Assembly (NCBI RefSeq): GCF_000004195.4
Contig: NC_030680.2
Span: forward strand, 7,868,995-7,932,994
Origin: Xenopus tropicalis
Taxonomy: Eukaryota > Chordata > Amphibia > Anura > Pipidae
Direction: 5' to 3'
DNA length: 64,000 bases
In this document: piece by piece, positions 35,182-46,464 of the stretch
Layout of the letters: every line of letters starts with the position of its first letter
Numbering within the stretch: position 1 is the first letter of the stretch
Position numbers and translations under genes: made by a program
Notes under the pieces: model-generated
What the model was told of the DNA's origin: nothing
Seen by the model: the letters and a program-made list of their open reading frames with translations, nothing else
Database searches by the model: none

Positions 35182-35684
35182 TAGTGATGAACGAATCTGT
35201 TCCGTTTCGCGTCGCCGAAAAATTCGCGAATCTTTCAAAAGATCTGCGAAATGGCGAAAAATTTGCAAAACGGCAAAAACAAATTTGTCGCCCGCGGCTA
35301 TTATTTTGTCGCACTGCTATTATTTTGTCACCCGTGGCTATTATTTTGCCGCCCGCAGCTATTATTTTGTCGCACGCAGCTATGATTTTGTCACACGGCT
35401 ATTCTTTTGTCGCCCGCGGTAATTATTTTGTCGCATGGCTATTATTTTGCCGCCCGCGGCTATTATTTTGTCGCACGCGGCTATTATTTTGTCCCACGTG
35501 GCTATTATTTTGTCGCACGCGGCTATTATTTTGTCACGCGGCTATTCTTTTGTCGCCCACGGCTATTATTTAGTCGCACGGCTATTCTTTTGACGCCCGT
35601 GACCATTCTTTTTTGACGCCGGCGACAATTTTTGGACGTGCGGCAAATTTTTCCATGCCTGGCGAAACATTTCGCCCATCACTA
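35182..35684. mobile_element. hAT-like MITE, TAGTGATGAGCGAA family, with 21-bp array (copy 2)
   Basis: Termini TAGTGATGAACGAA and TTCGCCCATCACTA; flanking 8-mers gtcattac (35174-35181) and ctcatcac (35685-35692) match at 6 of 8. The array of cgcacgcggctattattttgt-like units (about 35285-35610) is roughly twice as long as in copy 1. Confidence 0.88.
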
Positions 35685-35692
35685 CTCATCAC

Positions 35693-37452
35693 CAGATCAT
35701 TCATGCAATTAATGTTGAAAGCAGATATACTGTCAGATTCCATTTAGATTATTCAAATCCAGACAAGGGTATCAAAAATTAGGCCTCAATTCCTCACGCT
35801 AATCCCCAATTTTTTCAGCAAGAAAATGCTTCCCTGAAACATATAACATTTCTATACCTGGTTCTTATATGAGAAAATAGCACTCGTCTATGAAGGTATG
35901 AGATATATCCAGCAATATATATCGACTATGTATGGAAAAATACAGGTCTACAGGGAAACCAAGGGTTGCCAAGCTCAGCAGCAACATAGCAATAGAGAAG
36001 CCTTTAGATACTGTCTCAGGGGAGAGACAACAAAGAAAACTCAAGTCTTTAATGAGCAGCAATAGGGTAGAGCTATATCATTTTGTGGGATGCTGATTCC
36101 AAAAGACAAGGTTCATGAAGAAATGGCCAAAGCGTTGACCAGTGAAGCTAAATATCCAAAATATTAAACTATTTTGCAAACATCCCCATTATTATTTTAG
36201 CAGCAGCAATTTCTCACTTGTGATTGGCTCTGCTTTGGACACCAAGAAACGTTTGGACGATTTTTTTATTTAGTTTTTTTTCTTTTATCGCCGGTGGCGT
36301 TTGCTGCATGATAATGATGTGGCCAATCGGAACCAGACTGGAACATCCATTGATAAAACATCAAGATATTCCTTGCACTGCAATTGCCTTTGCTTCTTCA
36401 TCCCGCCTCAGATACTTGAGATGCCCGTAAATCACTCACTTAAACATCTCCTGCTTCTCGACTGACTCAGAATCCTTTGGTTTGATAACTTGAAGTGCTT
36501 CTTTTATTTTATTATTCACTCCAGCAAGTTCTTCCTATAACGGAGCTTGTCTCAGCCATGTGTAGGACTAGATAGAACTCTTCCTATTCTTTTTAACTAC
36601 TGTATATATATTTAGGTGGGACCTTCCTTGTTGTAGGTCAACGTAGACGTCTACTCTCTGCATGTCTATCAGCCTGAGCAGCCGAGGTATTTACCATAGA
36701 GAACCATAGCCATAACTCATCAGCCTAACAGCTACTAATCTCATAATCGACACAAGGCTCTACTCTTCTGCTGGCTCTGGACAATCCCATTATGTCTGAT
36801 GATATGGGGAGAGGCTGTAGACTAGTTTGTCTCCGCTCACAGTGCCTCAGTCTCATTAAAAGTATTCCTTTGGGAGTCTCCACACTTATTCTGTCAATAA
36901 CTTACTAACACATCCAGCCAGCTGGGATATTAAGCTTAGCCAGTACCTGGGATACAGTAGTGGCTACAGTCTGATGCTCATGGAGGATAGATACCACCAT
37001 CTAACATCTACAGGGCTTAGAATCATTACCCAAACAAATGGGGCTCATATTATTTAATTACGATTAGCAACCAACTCACAGTTTCAGGGATTATCGTCTC
37101 CCGTGAAAGGTCTTCCAATAGGCTCCTCGTCTGCATTCATATTCTGTAGGGATAGTGCACTTGGGCGCATTAGCAACTGTCTGTCAACAGTGTTATCTCG
37201 TTGGGCAGACAATGCGAAACACCTGTAAATATCTCAAGATCTTTATGTAAGGTTGCCCCTTGGATCAGTAATCTCCCCATTGCTCCGTTCTTCTGTCAAT
37301 CCATCAGTGTCAGTCTCAGAACTCTTCTTTTCCATCTGTTATGTCAATCTCAACAGTCTGCCCGTCTTCTATCCCATTATTATCCATCCTGACATTGCTT
37401 AAGTCTTCTTTCCCATCAGTATACATTTCTGTGTTGCTCCTACAAGGGCAAG
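35693..37452. other. No gene recognised
   Basis: About 1.76 kb with no coding support, tandem array or terminal repeats that I can identify. Confidence 0.5.
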
Positions 37453-37460
37453 CAGTCTCT

Positions 37461-37631
37461 TAGGATCGAACTGGGCAATCGGGAAAAAAACCCGGTGGGC
37501 CCCCGGGTCCCTGTGGGGGGTAAGGGATGCTCAGCGGAGCCCTGCGGGGGATAGGGGGTGCGGGGGACACGGCCGGCGGAGGCACCTGCAGGGCAGTCAC
37601 GGTGGGCCCTGCACCCCCCAGTCCAACCCTG
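37461..37631. mobile_element. hAT-like MITE, CAGGGTTGGACTGG family
   Basis: Left end (t)aggatcgaactgggc, right end ccccagtccaaccctg. The middle is G-rich. Flanking 8-mers do not match, so the ends may be damaged. Confidence 0.65.
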
Positions 37632-37764
37632 ACTGGACCTGATGTTCTGCTTTACTGCTGTAGTTATTTGCAAAGAACCTCTGACGTCCCACCCCATTAC
37701 TATTACCTTTGGCAGTGGAGAGTTGTATGCAACATCTCTCAAGTGCAGAGCGAAGGCCCATCCT

Positions 37765-37765
<1 letters not shown>

Positions 37766-37798
<33 letters not shown>

Positions 37799-37981
37799 AA
37801 AATGATAAATAGAAAATCAGATAGCTAGAGAGATAGATAGATGTTAAATAGATATATGATTGATAGATAGATAGATAGATAGATAGATAAATAGACAATA
37901 GATAGATAGATGGATAGATAGATAGATAGATAGATAGATGGATAGATAAATAGATAGATAGATAGATAGATGGATAGATAA

Positions 37982-38013
<32 letters not shown>

Positions 38014-38345
38014 GGAGATAGATATATGATAGATAGATAGATAATAGATAGATAGATAGATAATAGATAGATGCATATTAATAGATAGACAAATTAGATA
38101 AATAGACAGATAGATAGATAGACAGATAGATAGATAGATAGATGCATATTGATAGACAGACAGATAAATTAGATAAATAGATAAATAGATAGATGTTAAC
38201 AGGGTCAGACTTAGCTACCAGGGCCCCCGGCCCTAGTGGGTCCCGGCTTCCCAGACCCCACCAGGGGCCCCTGAGGCAGCAGCCCCAGTGGGACCTCCAC
38301 CCCCCAGTCCGGCTCTGCATGTTAAATAGATATATGATCGATAGA
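37766..38345. repeat. (GATA)n microsatellite with MITE insertion
   Basis: About 430 bp of GATA with single-base variants, then a 118-bp hAT-like element at 38200-38317, then a remnant of GATA to about 38345. Confidence 0.97.
38200..38317. mobile_element. 118-bp hAT-like MITE inserted in the GATA tract
   Basis: Starts CAGGGTCAGACTTAG and ends CAGTCCGGCTCTG. Flanking 8-mers gatgttaa (38192-38199) and catgttaa (38318-38325) match at 7 of 8, as expected for hAT. Confidence 0.88.
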
Positions 38346-39117
38346 TAGATTAGGTAGATACAGTTATTAAGTATAGTCCAGTAGCAATATCATTATTATT
38401 AATAGCTAATAAACAGCTGCCGACATGTTGCAAATGAGCAGTCCTGCCGACAGGAGAGGCCGCAGGTCGGCCGAGACTTCACCTCTTACCAAAAAAGCAA
38501 AAAGCAAATGACATCGGCACTTCGTTACCGGCAAATTAATTAAATTCCCTAAACAAAAGCCCCATTTGCTCTGCATTGTGCGTCTGCCGATCAATATGGC
38601 TCCTGAGCCGCTCAGCTGGGACTGTAGGTATTTCAGGCCATTGTCCTGCCGCCATTAAAAATGAACTTTCGCTGATTACTAAAATGATTACCCCCCCCCC
38701 CCCGATTCATTAGGTTAAAAAGCGCCTTCCCGGTGCAGCCGCTAATAAAGGCGAATGGGGGGGGGGGGGCTGCTGCTCTTCTCCTGCCTAATACATGTTA
38801 ATGAGAGAGGTATACGGAGGCCATTTGTTATTTGTGATAATGTACAGCCCGGAGAGGAGAGGAAATTGGGGGAGTCACGGAGTCACAAATCATTCTATCC
38901 CTTAAGGGGACCGGGGACACGGCCTCATTAATTTATATGGGGATAGAGGAAATATCAATACAGCATCAATATTTACTCTGCTGGGTTGGGAATGTGCAAT
39001 ATTTATACGATTGAGACACTCTCTCTCTCCATTACATTAGGTGCGTCGCTTTCATTAACGTTTAGCATATGCGCCTCCCCCATTAATTAAACTGGGGATG
39101 CACTGTATCGTGGCTTT
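38346..39117. other. No gene; single-copy-looking block with C13 and G13 runs
   Basis: Runs of 13 C (38691-38703) and 13 G (38757-38769) lie 53 bp apart. Around them are unusually ordered AT-rich words (ttaatgagag, cattaattta, cattaattaa) without repeat structure. A non-coding regulatory block is possible, but there is no direct evidence. Confidence 0.4.
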
Positions 39118-41400
39118 GTATGTATATCTTTATTTATAAAGCGCTACTTATGTACGCAGCTCTGTACAGTAGAATACATTAATACAAACACGGGGGTTAT
39201 TATTATTATTATCCTTGGTGGGTATCATTTAGATTGTAAGCTCTTCTGTTATAGCCAATGACTATATCCCTGGTGGGTACCACTTATTATTATTATTAAA
39301 ATTTATTTATAAAGCGCCAACATACCCCGCAGCGCTGTACAATAAGTGGGTTCCATACATTGGACATACAGAGTAACATATAAAGCAACCAATAACCGAT
39401 ACAAGAGGTGAAAAGAGCCCTGCCCAAAAGAGCTTACAATCTACAAGGAGTAACATATAAAGCAACCAATAACCGATACAAGAGGGGAAGAGAGCCCTGC
39501 CCAAAAGAGCTTACACTCTACAAGGAGTAACATATAAAGCAATCAGTAACCGATACAGGAGGGGAAGAGAGCCCTGCCCAAAAGAGCTTACACTCTACAA
39601 GGAGTAACATATAAAGCAACCAATAACCGATACAGGAGGGGAAGGGAGCCCTGCCCAAAAGAGCTTACAATCTACAAGGAGTAACATATAAAGCAATCAG
39701 TAACCGATACAGGAGGTGAAGGGAGCCCTGCCCAAAAGAGCTTACAATCTACAAGGAGTAACATATAAAGCAATCAGTAACCGATACAGGAGGGGAAGAG
39801 AGCCCTGCCCAAAAGAGCTTACACTCTACAAGGAGTAACATATAAAGCAATCAGTAACCGATACAGGAGGGGAAGGGAGCCCTGCCCAAAAGAGCTTACA
39901 CTCTACAAGGAGTAACATATAAAGCAATCAGTAACCGATACAGGAGGTGAAGGGAGCCCTGCCCAAAAGAGCTTACAATCTACAAGGAGTAACATATAAA
40001 GCAATCAGTAACCGATACAGGAGGGGAAGAGAGCCCTGCCCAAAAGAGCTTACACTCTACAAGGAGTAACATATAAAGCAATCAGTAACCGATACAGGAG
40101 GTGAAGAGAGCCCTGCCCAAAAGAGCTTACACTCTACAAGGAGTAACATATAAAGCAATCAGTAACCGATACAGGAGGTGAAGAGAGCCCTGCCCAAAAG
40201 AGCTTACACTCTACAAGATTTAGATTGTAAGCTCTTCTGTTATAGCCAATGACAATATCCTTGGTGGGTATCATTTAGATTGTAAGCTCTTCTGTTATAG
40301 CCAATGACAATATCCTTGGTGGGTATCATTAAGATTGTAAGCTCTTCTGTTATAGCCAATGACAATATCCTTGGTGGGTATCATTAGATTGTAAGCTCTT
40401 CTGTCATAGCCAATGACAATATCCTTGGTGGGTATCATTTAGATTGTAAGCTCTTCTGTTATAGCCAATGACAATATCCTTGGTGGGTATCATTTAGATT
40501 GTAAGCTCTTCTGTTATAGCCAATGACAATATCCTTGGTGGGTATCATTTAGATTGTAAGCTCTTCTGTTATAGCCAATGACAATATCCTTGGTGGATAT
40601 CATTTAGATTGTAAGCTCTTCTGTTATAGCCAATGACAATATCCTTGGTGGGTATCATTAGATTGTAAGCTCTTCTGTCATAGCCAATGACAATATCCTT
40701 GGTGGGTATCATTTAGATTGTAAGCTCTTCTGTTATAGCCAATGACAATATCCTTGGTGGATATCATTTAGATTGTAAGCTCTTCTGTTATAGCCAATGA
40801 CAATATCCTTGGTGGGTATCATTAGATTGTAAGCTCTTCTGTCATAGCCAATGACAATATCCTTGGTGGGTATCATTTAGATTGTAAGCTCTTCTGTTAT
40901 AGCCAATGACTATATCCGTGGTGGGTACCATTTATTATTATTATTATTATTAACATTTATTTATAAAGCGCCAACATATCCCGCAGCGCTGTACAATAAG
41001 TGGGTTCCATACATTGGACATACAGAGTAACATATAAAGCAATCAGTAACCGATACAAGAGGTGAAGAGAGCCCTGCCCAAAAGAGCTTACAATCTACAA
41101 GGAGTAACATATAAAGCAATCAATAACCGATACAAGAGGGGAAGGGAGCCCTGCCCAAAAGAGCTTACACTCTACAAGGAGTAACATATAAAGCAATCAG
41201 TAACCGATACAGGAGGGGAAGGGAGCCCTGCCCAAAAGAGCTTACACTCTACAAGGAGTAACATATAAAGCAATCAGTAACCGATACAGGAGGGGAAGAG
41301 AGCCCTGCCCAAAAGAGCTTACACTCTACAAGGAGTAACATATAAAGCAATCAGTAACCGATACAGGAGGGGAAGGAAAGAGCAGGTATTAAGTTATTAA
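39118..41400. repeat. Compound array: 77-bp units, then ~55-bp units, then 77-bp units
   Basis: The 77-bp unit (aaggagtaacatataaagca ... gagcttacactctac) forms about 11 units at 39380-40216 and about 5 at 41030-41385. Between them the ~55-bp unit (agattgtaagctcttctgtt ... ggtgggtatcattt) is repeated about 12 times (40217-40915). The lead-in atttatttataaagcgccaa plus cccgcagcgctgtacaataa occurs at about 39300 and 40950, so a larger block is duplicated. Adjacent phrase gcttacaatctacaagg is the inverse of the attgtaagctc word in the 55-bp unit. Confidence 0.95.
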
Positions 41401-41601
41401 GATAAATACAAAGTATTACAATAAACACAAATAAATAAAAGATGCAATTACAATAAGAGTCAAAGACACAAGAGGATTGAGGTCCCTGCCCCGTAGAGCT
41501 TACAATCTATATGGGAGGGTAACTTACAGACACCAGTAGACAAATATAAGTGCTGTAGGTCACAATTTTATTCAGTTATACCTACTGCACTAGAAACCTG
41601 T
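41401..41601. repeat. Fringe of the compound array
   Basis: Contains a diverged variant ccgtagagcttacaatctat of the 77-bp unit, then unassigned sequence up to the T2-like MITE. Confidence 0.5.
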
Positions 41602-41941
41602 TTAAAGGGGAACTTCGGCTTCCGAACCAAAATTTGAAACAGAAACCCCTAATATCCCTATCCCTGTCATCTGTTCCATGAAAAAGTAGGAATAAATAGC
41701 ATTTTTATAGGCTGAAATTCAGCTGCAAAACAGTTCTCTTTCTGCATCATTCTGGCAGGGGAGGAGGGACTAAAACATTGATGTTGCAAATTGTAACAAC
41801 TTCCCCACAGCTTACAGGCAGCATGCAGGAACTACATCACCCACAATGCATTGCACTGGCATGCTAAAGGCATGCTGAGGATAGTCAACTACTGTTTGTT
41901 TTTTTTAAAGTTTGTTGTGTTTGGGTGGAGTTCCCCTTTAA
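41602..41941. mobile_element. T2-like MITE with TTAA ends (copy 3)
   Basis: Termini TTAAAGGGGAACTTCGGCT and GGGTGGAGTTCCCCTTTAA with TTAA at both borders (41602-41605 and 41938-41941), as known for T2-class elements. The core is shared with 7752-8706 and 28040-28532. This is the cleanest copy of the three. Confidence 0.88.
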
Positions 41942-42329
41942 AATAACTCACCAGGGGTCATTGACAGAGGCTCATACCCAAGGGCTAGAGCACTAATGGG
42001 TGGACAAGTGCAGACAAGGACGTTTAGGGGGCACCTAGGTTCCTCCCCCTTCCTGCCTCTCATGAATACAGTGCTGCCGGACACAAGCAGAGCTGCATTC
42101 ATGGGGCACACAGGGGTCTCCCTGTTTCATTTTGGAACACAGAGCCTGTGGCAATTAAGAAAAGTGAGGTACAAAGTGCATCTCCAGCCGGCTCCCAGAC
42201 CTTTCTACCTGCCATACGTCAGTAAGTACAGGACTCTGTGGGGTAGGTAAAGGGTTGCCACCTCTTGGCTCTGGGTGCTCTGACCGGGGGGTTGGGCAGT
42301 GATATCATAGGCAGGGCTGTTACATCAGG
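41942..42329. other. No gene recognised
   Basis: A plus-strand frame (41996-42250) has no recognisable domain and no supporting context. Confidence 0.4.
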
Positions 42330-43437
42330 TGGCGGGGTCACGCCCATGTAAGTGGAGGAGTCCCAAGCCGGCGCTACACATTAGAACTACTTTCAGCTAA
42401 TCTATTGTTTCTCCTACTCCCATGTAAGTGGAGGAGTCCCAAGCCGGACTTGGATTTCTTACTATTGAGTGCTATTCTGATACCTACTGGGAGCTGCTAT
42501 CTTGCGCCCTTCCCATTGTTCTACTGATCGGCTGCTGGGGGTGAGGGGGGGGGGAAATCACTCCAACTTGCAGCGCAGCAGTAAAGTGTGCCTGAGTCTG
42601 AGCTTTCAGAAGGAGCCGGCGCTACACATTAGAACTGCTTTCAGCTAACCTATTGTTTCTCCTACTCCCATGTAACTGGAGGAGTCCCAAGCCGGACTTG
42701 GATTTCTTACTATTGAGTGCTATTCTTGTACCTACTGGGAGCTGCTATCTTGCTCCCTTCCCATTGTTCTGCTGATCGGCTGCTGGGGGTGAGGGGGGGG
42801 GATATCACTCCAACTTGCAGCGCAGCAGTAAAGTGTGCCTGAGTCTGAGCTTTCAGAAGGAGCCGGCGCTACACATTAGAACTGCTTTCAGCTAACCTAT
42901 TGTTTCTCCTACTCCCATGTAACTGGAGGAGTCCCAAGCCGGACTTGGATTTCTTACTATTGAGTGCTATTCTGATACCTACTGGGAGCTGCTATCTTGC
43001 TCCCTTCCCATTGTTCTGCTGATCAGCTGCTGGGGGGGGAGAGGGAGATAACACTCCAACTTGCAGCGCAGCAGTAAAGTGTGCCTGAGTCTGAGCTTTC
43101 AGAAGGAGCCAGCGCTACACATTAGAACTGCTTTCAGCTAACCTATTGTTTCTCCTACTCCCATGTAACTGCAGGAGTCCCAAGCCGGACTTGGATTTCT
43201 TACTATTGAGTGCTATTCTGATATCTACTGGGAGCTGCTATCTTGCTCCCTTCCCATTGTTCTGCTGATCGGCTGCTGGGGGGGAGGGGGGGGGGATATC
43301 ACTCCAACTTGCAGCGCAGCAGTAAAGTGTGCCTGAGTCTGAGCTTTCAGCCAGCGCTACACATTAGAACTGCTTTCAGCTAACCTATTGTTTCTCCTAC
43401 TCCCATGTAACTGGAGGAGTCCCAAGCCAGACTTGGT
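42330..43437. repeat. ~246-bp tandem repeat, about 4.4 units
   Basis: The phrase ttggatttcttactattgag recurs at about 42450, 42699, 42945 and 43191 (spacing 249, 246, 246). Each unit holds a G-run of variable length after ggctgctgggg. The array starts and ends within a unit. Confidence 0.95.
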
Positions 43438-44154
43438 TTTGTTTAAAAAAAATATCTAATTGCTATTGACTTGTGTGTGTTTATTGAATAGGATATTGGA
43501 ATTAAACCCCAGTTTCCCTGTTAAAAAAAAAAATGTAAATATAGAAAAAGAAATCACGTATCTGAGGCTTCTGAAGTTTATGTTACGCGCATGAATGCCA
43601 ATCTCCCTATTTGAGAATTATTGGTATTTCAAAAAGACCATGATATTTATGAAAGTACTAACATTCCTTCGGTGTTATTATTATCATTACCGTTGCCATT
43701 GGTGTCTTTTATATGCGGAGCATTGTCCCAAGCCCTGTAATTGGCAATACAATGTTTGCCGCTACTGTAAATATCAAATAGCACCGTATGCTCTCGCAGA
43801 GATCCCCGGGTTACACGGCTCATCCATTTACATTGAAGCATAGCCAGGGGACCGGCCGGGCAGCATTTTTACTGCGGGTAATGAATTTTACTGGGAGGGA
43901 TAAAAGGACTCGATATCCCTCGCGCATCTACCTAATAGACGGGAAACGTCGCTCGCATTCTAGTTCAGAGTCGAAATGAAAAAGGTGGAAGGCTTTCGGG
44001 GGATTAAGCAAAAATCTTCCCAAAATCTGTGGAACTGTGGGAAGTGATTATCCTTGTGCCAGTGTCTAGGACTCGTTTGTCCACCAACGTGACTTTTTTC
44101 ATGGAGAAAACAAGAGAGCTACACATGGTCAAGGTGTAGACCATGCAAAGGTGG
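43438..44154. other. No gene; single-copy-looking
   Basis: The part 43600-44000 has no repeat structure and holds several CpG-containing words in AT-rich sequence. No exon is supported. The last bases before 44155 (aaaggtggccatag) look like a ggccatacac-type MITE end. Confidence 0.4.
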
Positions 44155-44162
44155 CCATAGAC

Positions 44163-44655
44163 CACGGGTGGACAAACTTTTTGACTCAGGGCACCATTGA
44201 CTTACCACTGGGCCAGGCCAGCGTCACAAATCACAGGGCCTCTCAGTTCCACCCAGCATCCTCCAGTTCCACTCCCCAGCATCCTCCAGCTCCACTCCCC
44301 AGCATCCACCAGCTCCACTCCCCAGCATCCTCCAGCTCCACTCCCCAGCATCCCCCAAATCCACCCCCAGCATCCTCCAGCTCCCTCCCAGCATCCTCCA
44401 GCTCCCTCCAGCATCCTCCAGCTCCACCCCTAGCATCCTCCAGCTCCTCCCCAGCATCCTTGCCTGCATCCTCCATCTCCCCCCCCCCAGCTACGTGTGG
44501 CTCACTCCATCCTCCAGCTGCTTCTGACCCTGGCTCGCCACTGCATCCTTTTACGCATTGGGGCCCAACCAATCAGGGGCCATAATTCTTTTAAGGGAGC
44601 ATGAGTCGGCGGGCCGAATTGAAAAGGCCAGTGGGCTGTAGTTTGCCCACCCCTG
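44163..44655. mobile_element. hAT-like MITE, CACGGGTGGACAAAC family, with ~21-bp minisatellite
   Basis: Termini cacgggtggacaaacttt and gtttgcccacccctg are inverted repeats. Flanking 8-mers ccatagac (44155-44162) and ccatagat (44656-44663) match at 7 of 8. The middle (44250-44480) is an array of cagcatcctccagctccact-type units, which gives proline/serine-rich false frames on both strands. Confidence 0.9.
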
Positions 44656-44816
44656 CCATAGATGCTCAGATTTTAGCCTTCTGCCGAGGCGAGGAATGTT
44701 TGGATATCGATATTAACCATCTAAAACTCACATTCAGACTGAAATTATAGGATAAAGCCCTAAAAATAACCAATAGGAGGATGTTCTGAACATGAAATAG
44801 TTGGCAGGCACTATAA

Positions 44817-44925
44817 GGGTGAAGACACACGGGGCTACTAGTACTTGTGCCAGTGTCTAGGACTTATTTGTCTGCCAGTGTCTAGGTCTCGCAACTGCTA
44901 CTAGTAGCCCAGTGTGTCTTTACCC
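44817..44925. mobile_element. 109-bp MITE, GGGTGAAGACACACGG family
   Basis: GGGTGAAGACACACGGGGC and GCCCAGTGTGTCTTTACCC are inverted ends; the middle is a further imperfect palindrome (ctactagtac / gctactagtagc). Flanks are TAA and TGA, so a 3-bp Harbinger-type target is possible but not exact. Confidence 0.75.
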
Positions 44926-44943
44926 TGAGGAGTTTGTGATTAA

Positions 44944-45224
44944 TAGTGATGAGCAATTTTTTTCGGCAGGCATGGATTCGCAGAGATTGGCGAATTGTTT
45001 AGTGAAACTTCTGTGAGAATTGGCCTCGGAAAAATTCATTGTTGGGCGTGGTCTCATAAAAATAAGGACAAAAAAAAAAGCGCAACAAATGTGTTTCGCA
45101 AATTTTTCGACAATTTCTTGCCACTTTTTTGCGATTTTTCGACAATTTTCTTGCCGTTTTTTCGTGATTTTTTGCGAATTTTCTTGCCGTTTTGCAAATT
45201 TTATGACAGATTCACTCATCACTA
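44944..45224. mobile_element. hAT-like MITE, TAGTGATGAGCGAA family, perfect 8-bp TSD
   Basis: Termini TAGTGATGAGCAA and ATTCACTCATCACTA. Flanking 8-mers gtgattaa are identical (44936-44943 and 45225-45232). The 21-bp array is absent; the middle instead repeats a cgcaaatttttcgacaattt-like word. Confidence 0.92.
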
Positions 45225-45232
45225 GTGATTAA

Positions 45233-46459
45233 CAATGGCAGAATTGATTTATTTTCTCTCTGATGAGGTTAGGGACTGATACCCTAAGGCTCCAACAAGT
45301 CTGCCCCATGGAAAGAATAGGCAGAGCCAGCTGGGGCAGATAATCCAGTTACCCTGGCACCTATACGTCTCCCCACCCCTGCATGAAAACAATAGGGACT
45401 AGCTGGGAGGATGGGCCAACAGGGACATATAAAGAGCCCCAAAGAGAGCTTGGGAGTCAGTCTTTAGATAGAGAGAAGACTTGCACATTGGATCTACAAC
45501 TTTGCTACCCATCGGCCATTATTGACTTCAGAAATGCGTTTTGTTATCCATAGAGGGATTTGTCATTGAATTCTACAAAATAAAAGGATAAACTGTCACT
45601 TGGTTGTCTCTTCAATGTTATGCCATGCTTCTGTTACTTCCATTGTACGTCCCCCAAGGATATCGTCCCATACACAATAAATGCGCAGATCTTATCGTTA
45701 TGGGACCTAAATTTTCTAACCTGCCGAATCGACTAAACGACTGATCGTCGTAGTACGGAAATTATCGGGATGATAGTTCTGAGCCCACACGCCGTTCGAA
45801 AATCGATGTCTAGGTCCATGGACAGGATCATCGTTATCATGGTCAACTCTAGCCCTGAGCCATAAACATTCATACACATGACTTGATTGTATAGATTTCT
45901 ATGTCCACTGTGACTCTACGTAGAAATATTAATACCCCTTCCAAACTCAACCCAGTTGGTTCATTACAGACACTGGCTCTGTAAAACACTACCCAGTTGG
46001 AAACATGAGCGGTCTTCTCTGCTCTTCCTTCTCGGAAGTAAGAAGAAATTAGCAGTGCAAGGTTCTTTGTGTTAGAAACCACATTTTAGGGGGAATTTTC
46101 GGGAATAACAGACCAAGCCCATTTGAGAAGTACTGCTAAATGAGTTGTGATTCCCCCGAGAGCTGGAATGTGTTACAATAGGGTGACTGCAACAAGTCTG
46201 ACATTCCTGATGTATTGTCTATGGATCTTTCTATTGAATGCCTCTGTTATTTGGTGTTTGTGAATGATGGGTCTGGATGAGATGAAATGAACAGAGCACC
46301 TGAGTACTCACTCAGAGTACCTGAGTGTAAGTGCTTCTGGATATGAGCATAGGCATGTTTTTGCATATGGAATATGTGGGGTTGTGTATGTGTATCGCCT
46401 GGTGTTGTAGTAATAGTTTATTAGATATTCATCAAGATAGGGATGGGATAATTTCCTAG
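45233..46459. other. No gene; possible LTR-like stretch at 45250-45630
   Basis: A TATA-like word (acatataaagagcc, about 45427) and an aataaa about 160 bp further on (about 45588) resemble an LTR layout, but I found no target duplication or partner. 45640-45880 has scattered ATCG-rich words like the MITE families here. No exon is supported. Confidence 0.3.
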
Positions 46460-46464
46460 TTCTG

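Noticed and set aside
43595..43979. Short overlapping frames on both strands at 43.6-44.0 kb as possible exons
   Set aside because: Each is under 85 codons, with no domain or convincing splice sites; the region is better left as unassigned single-copy sequence.
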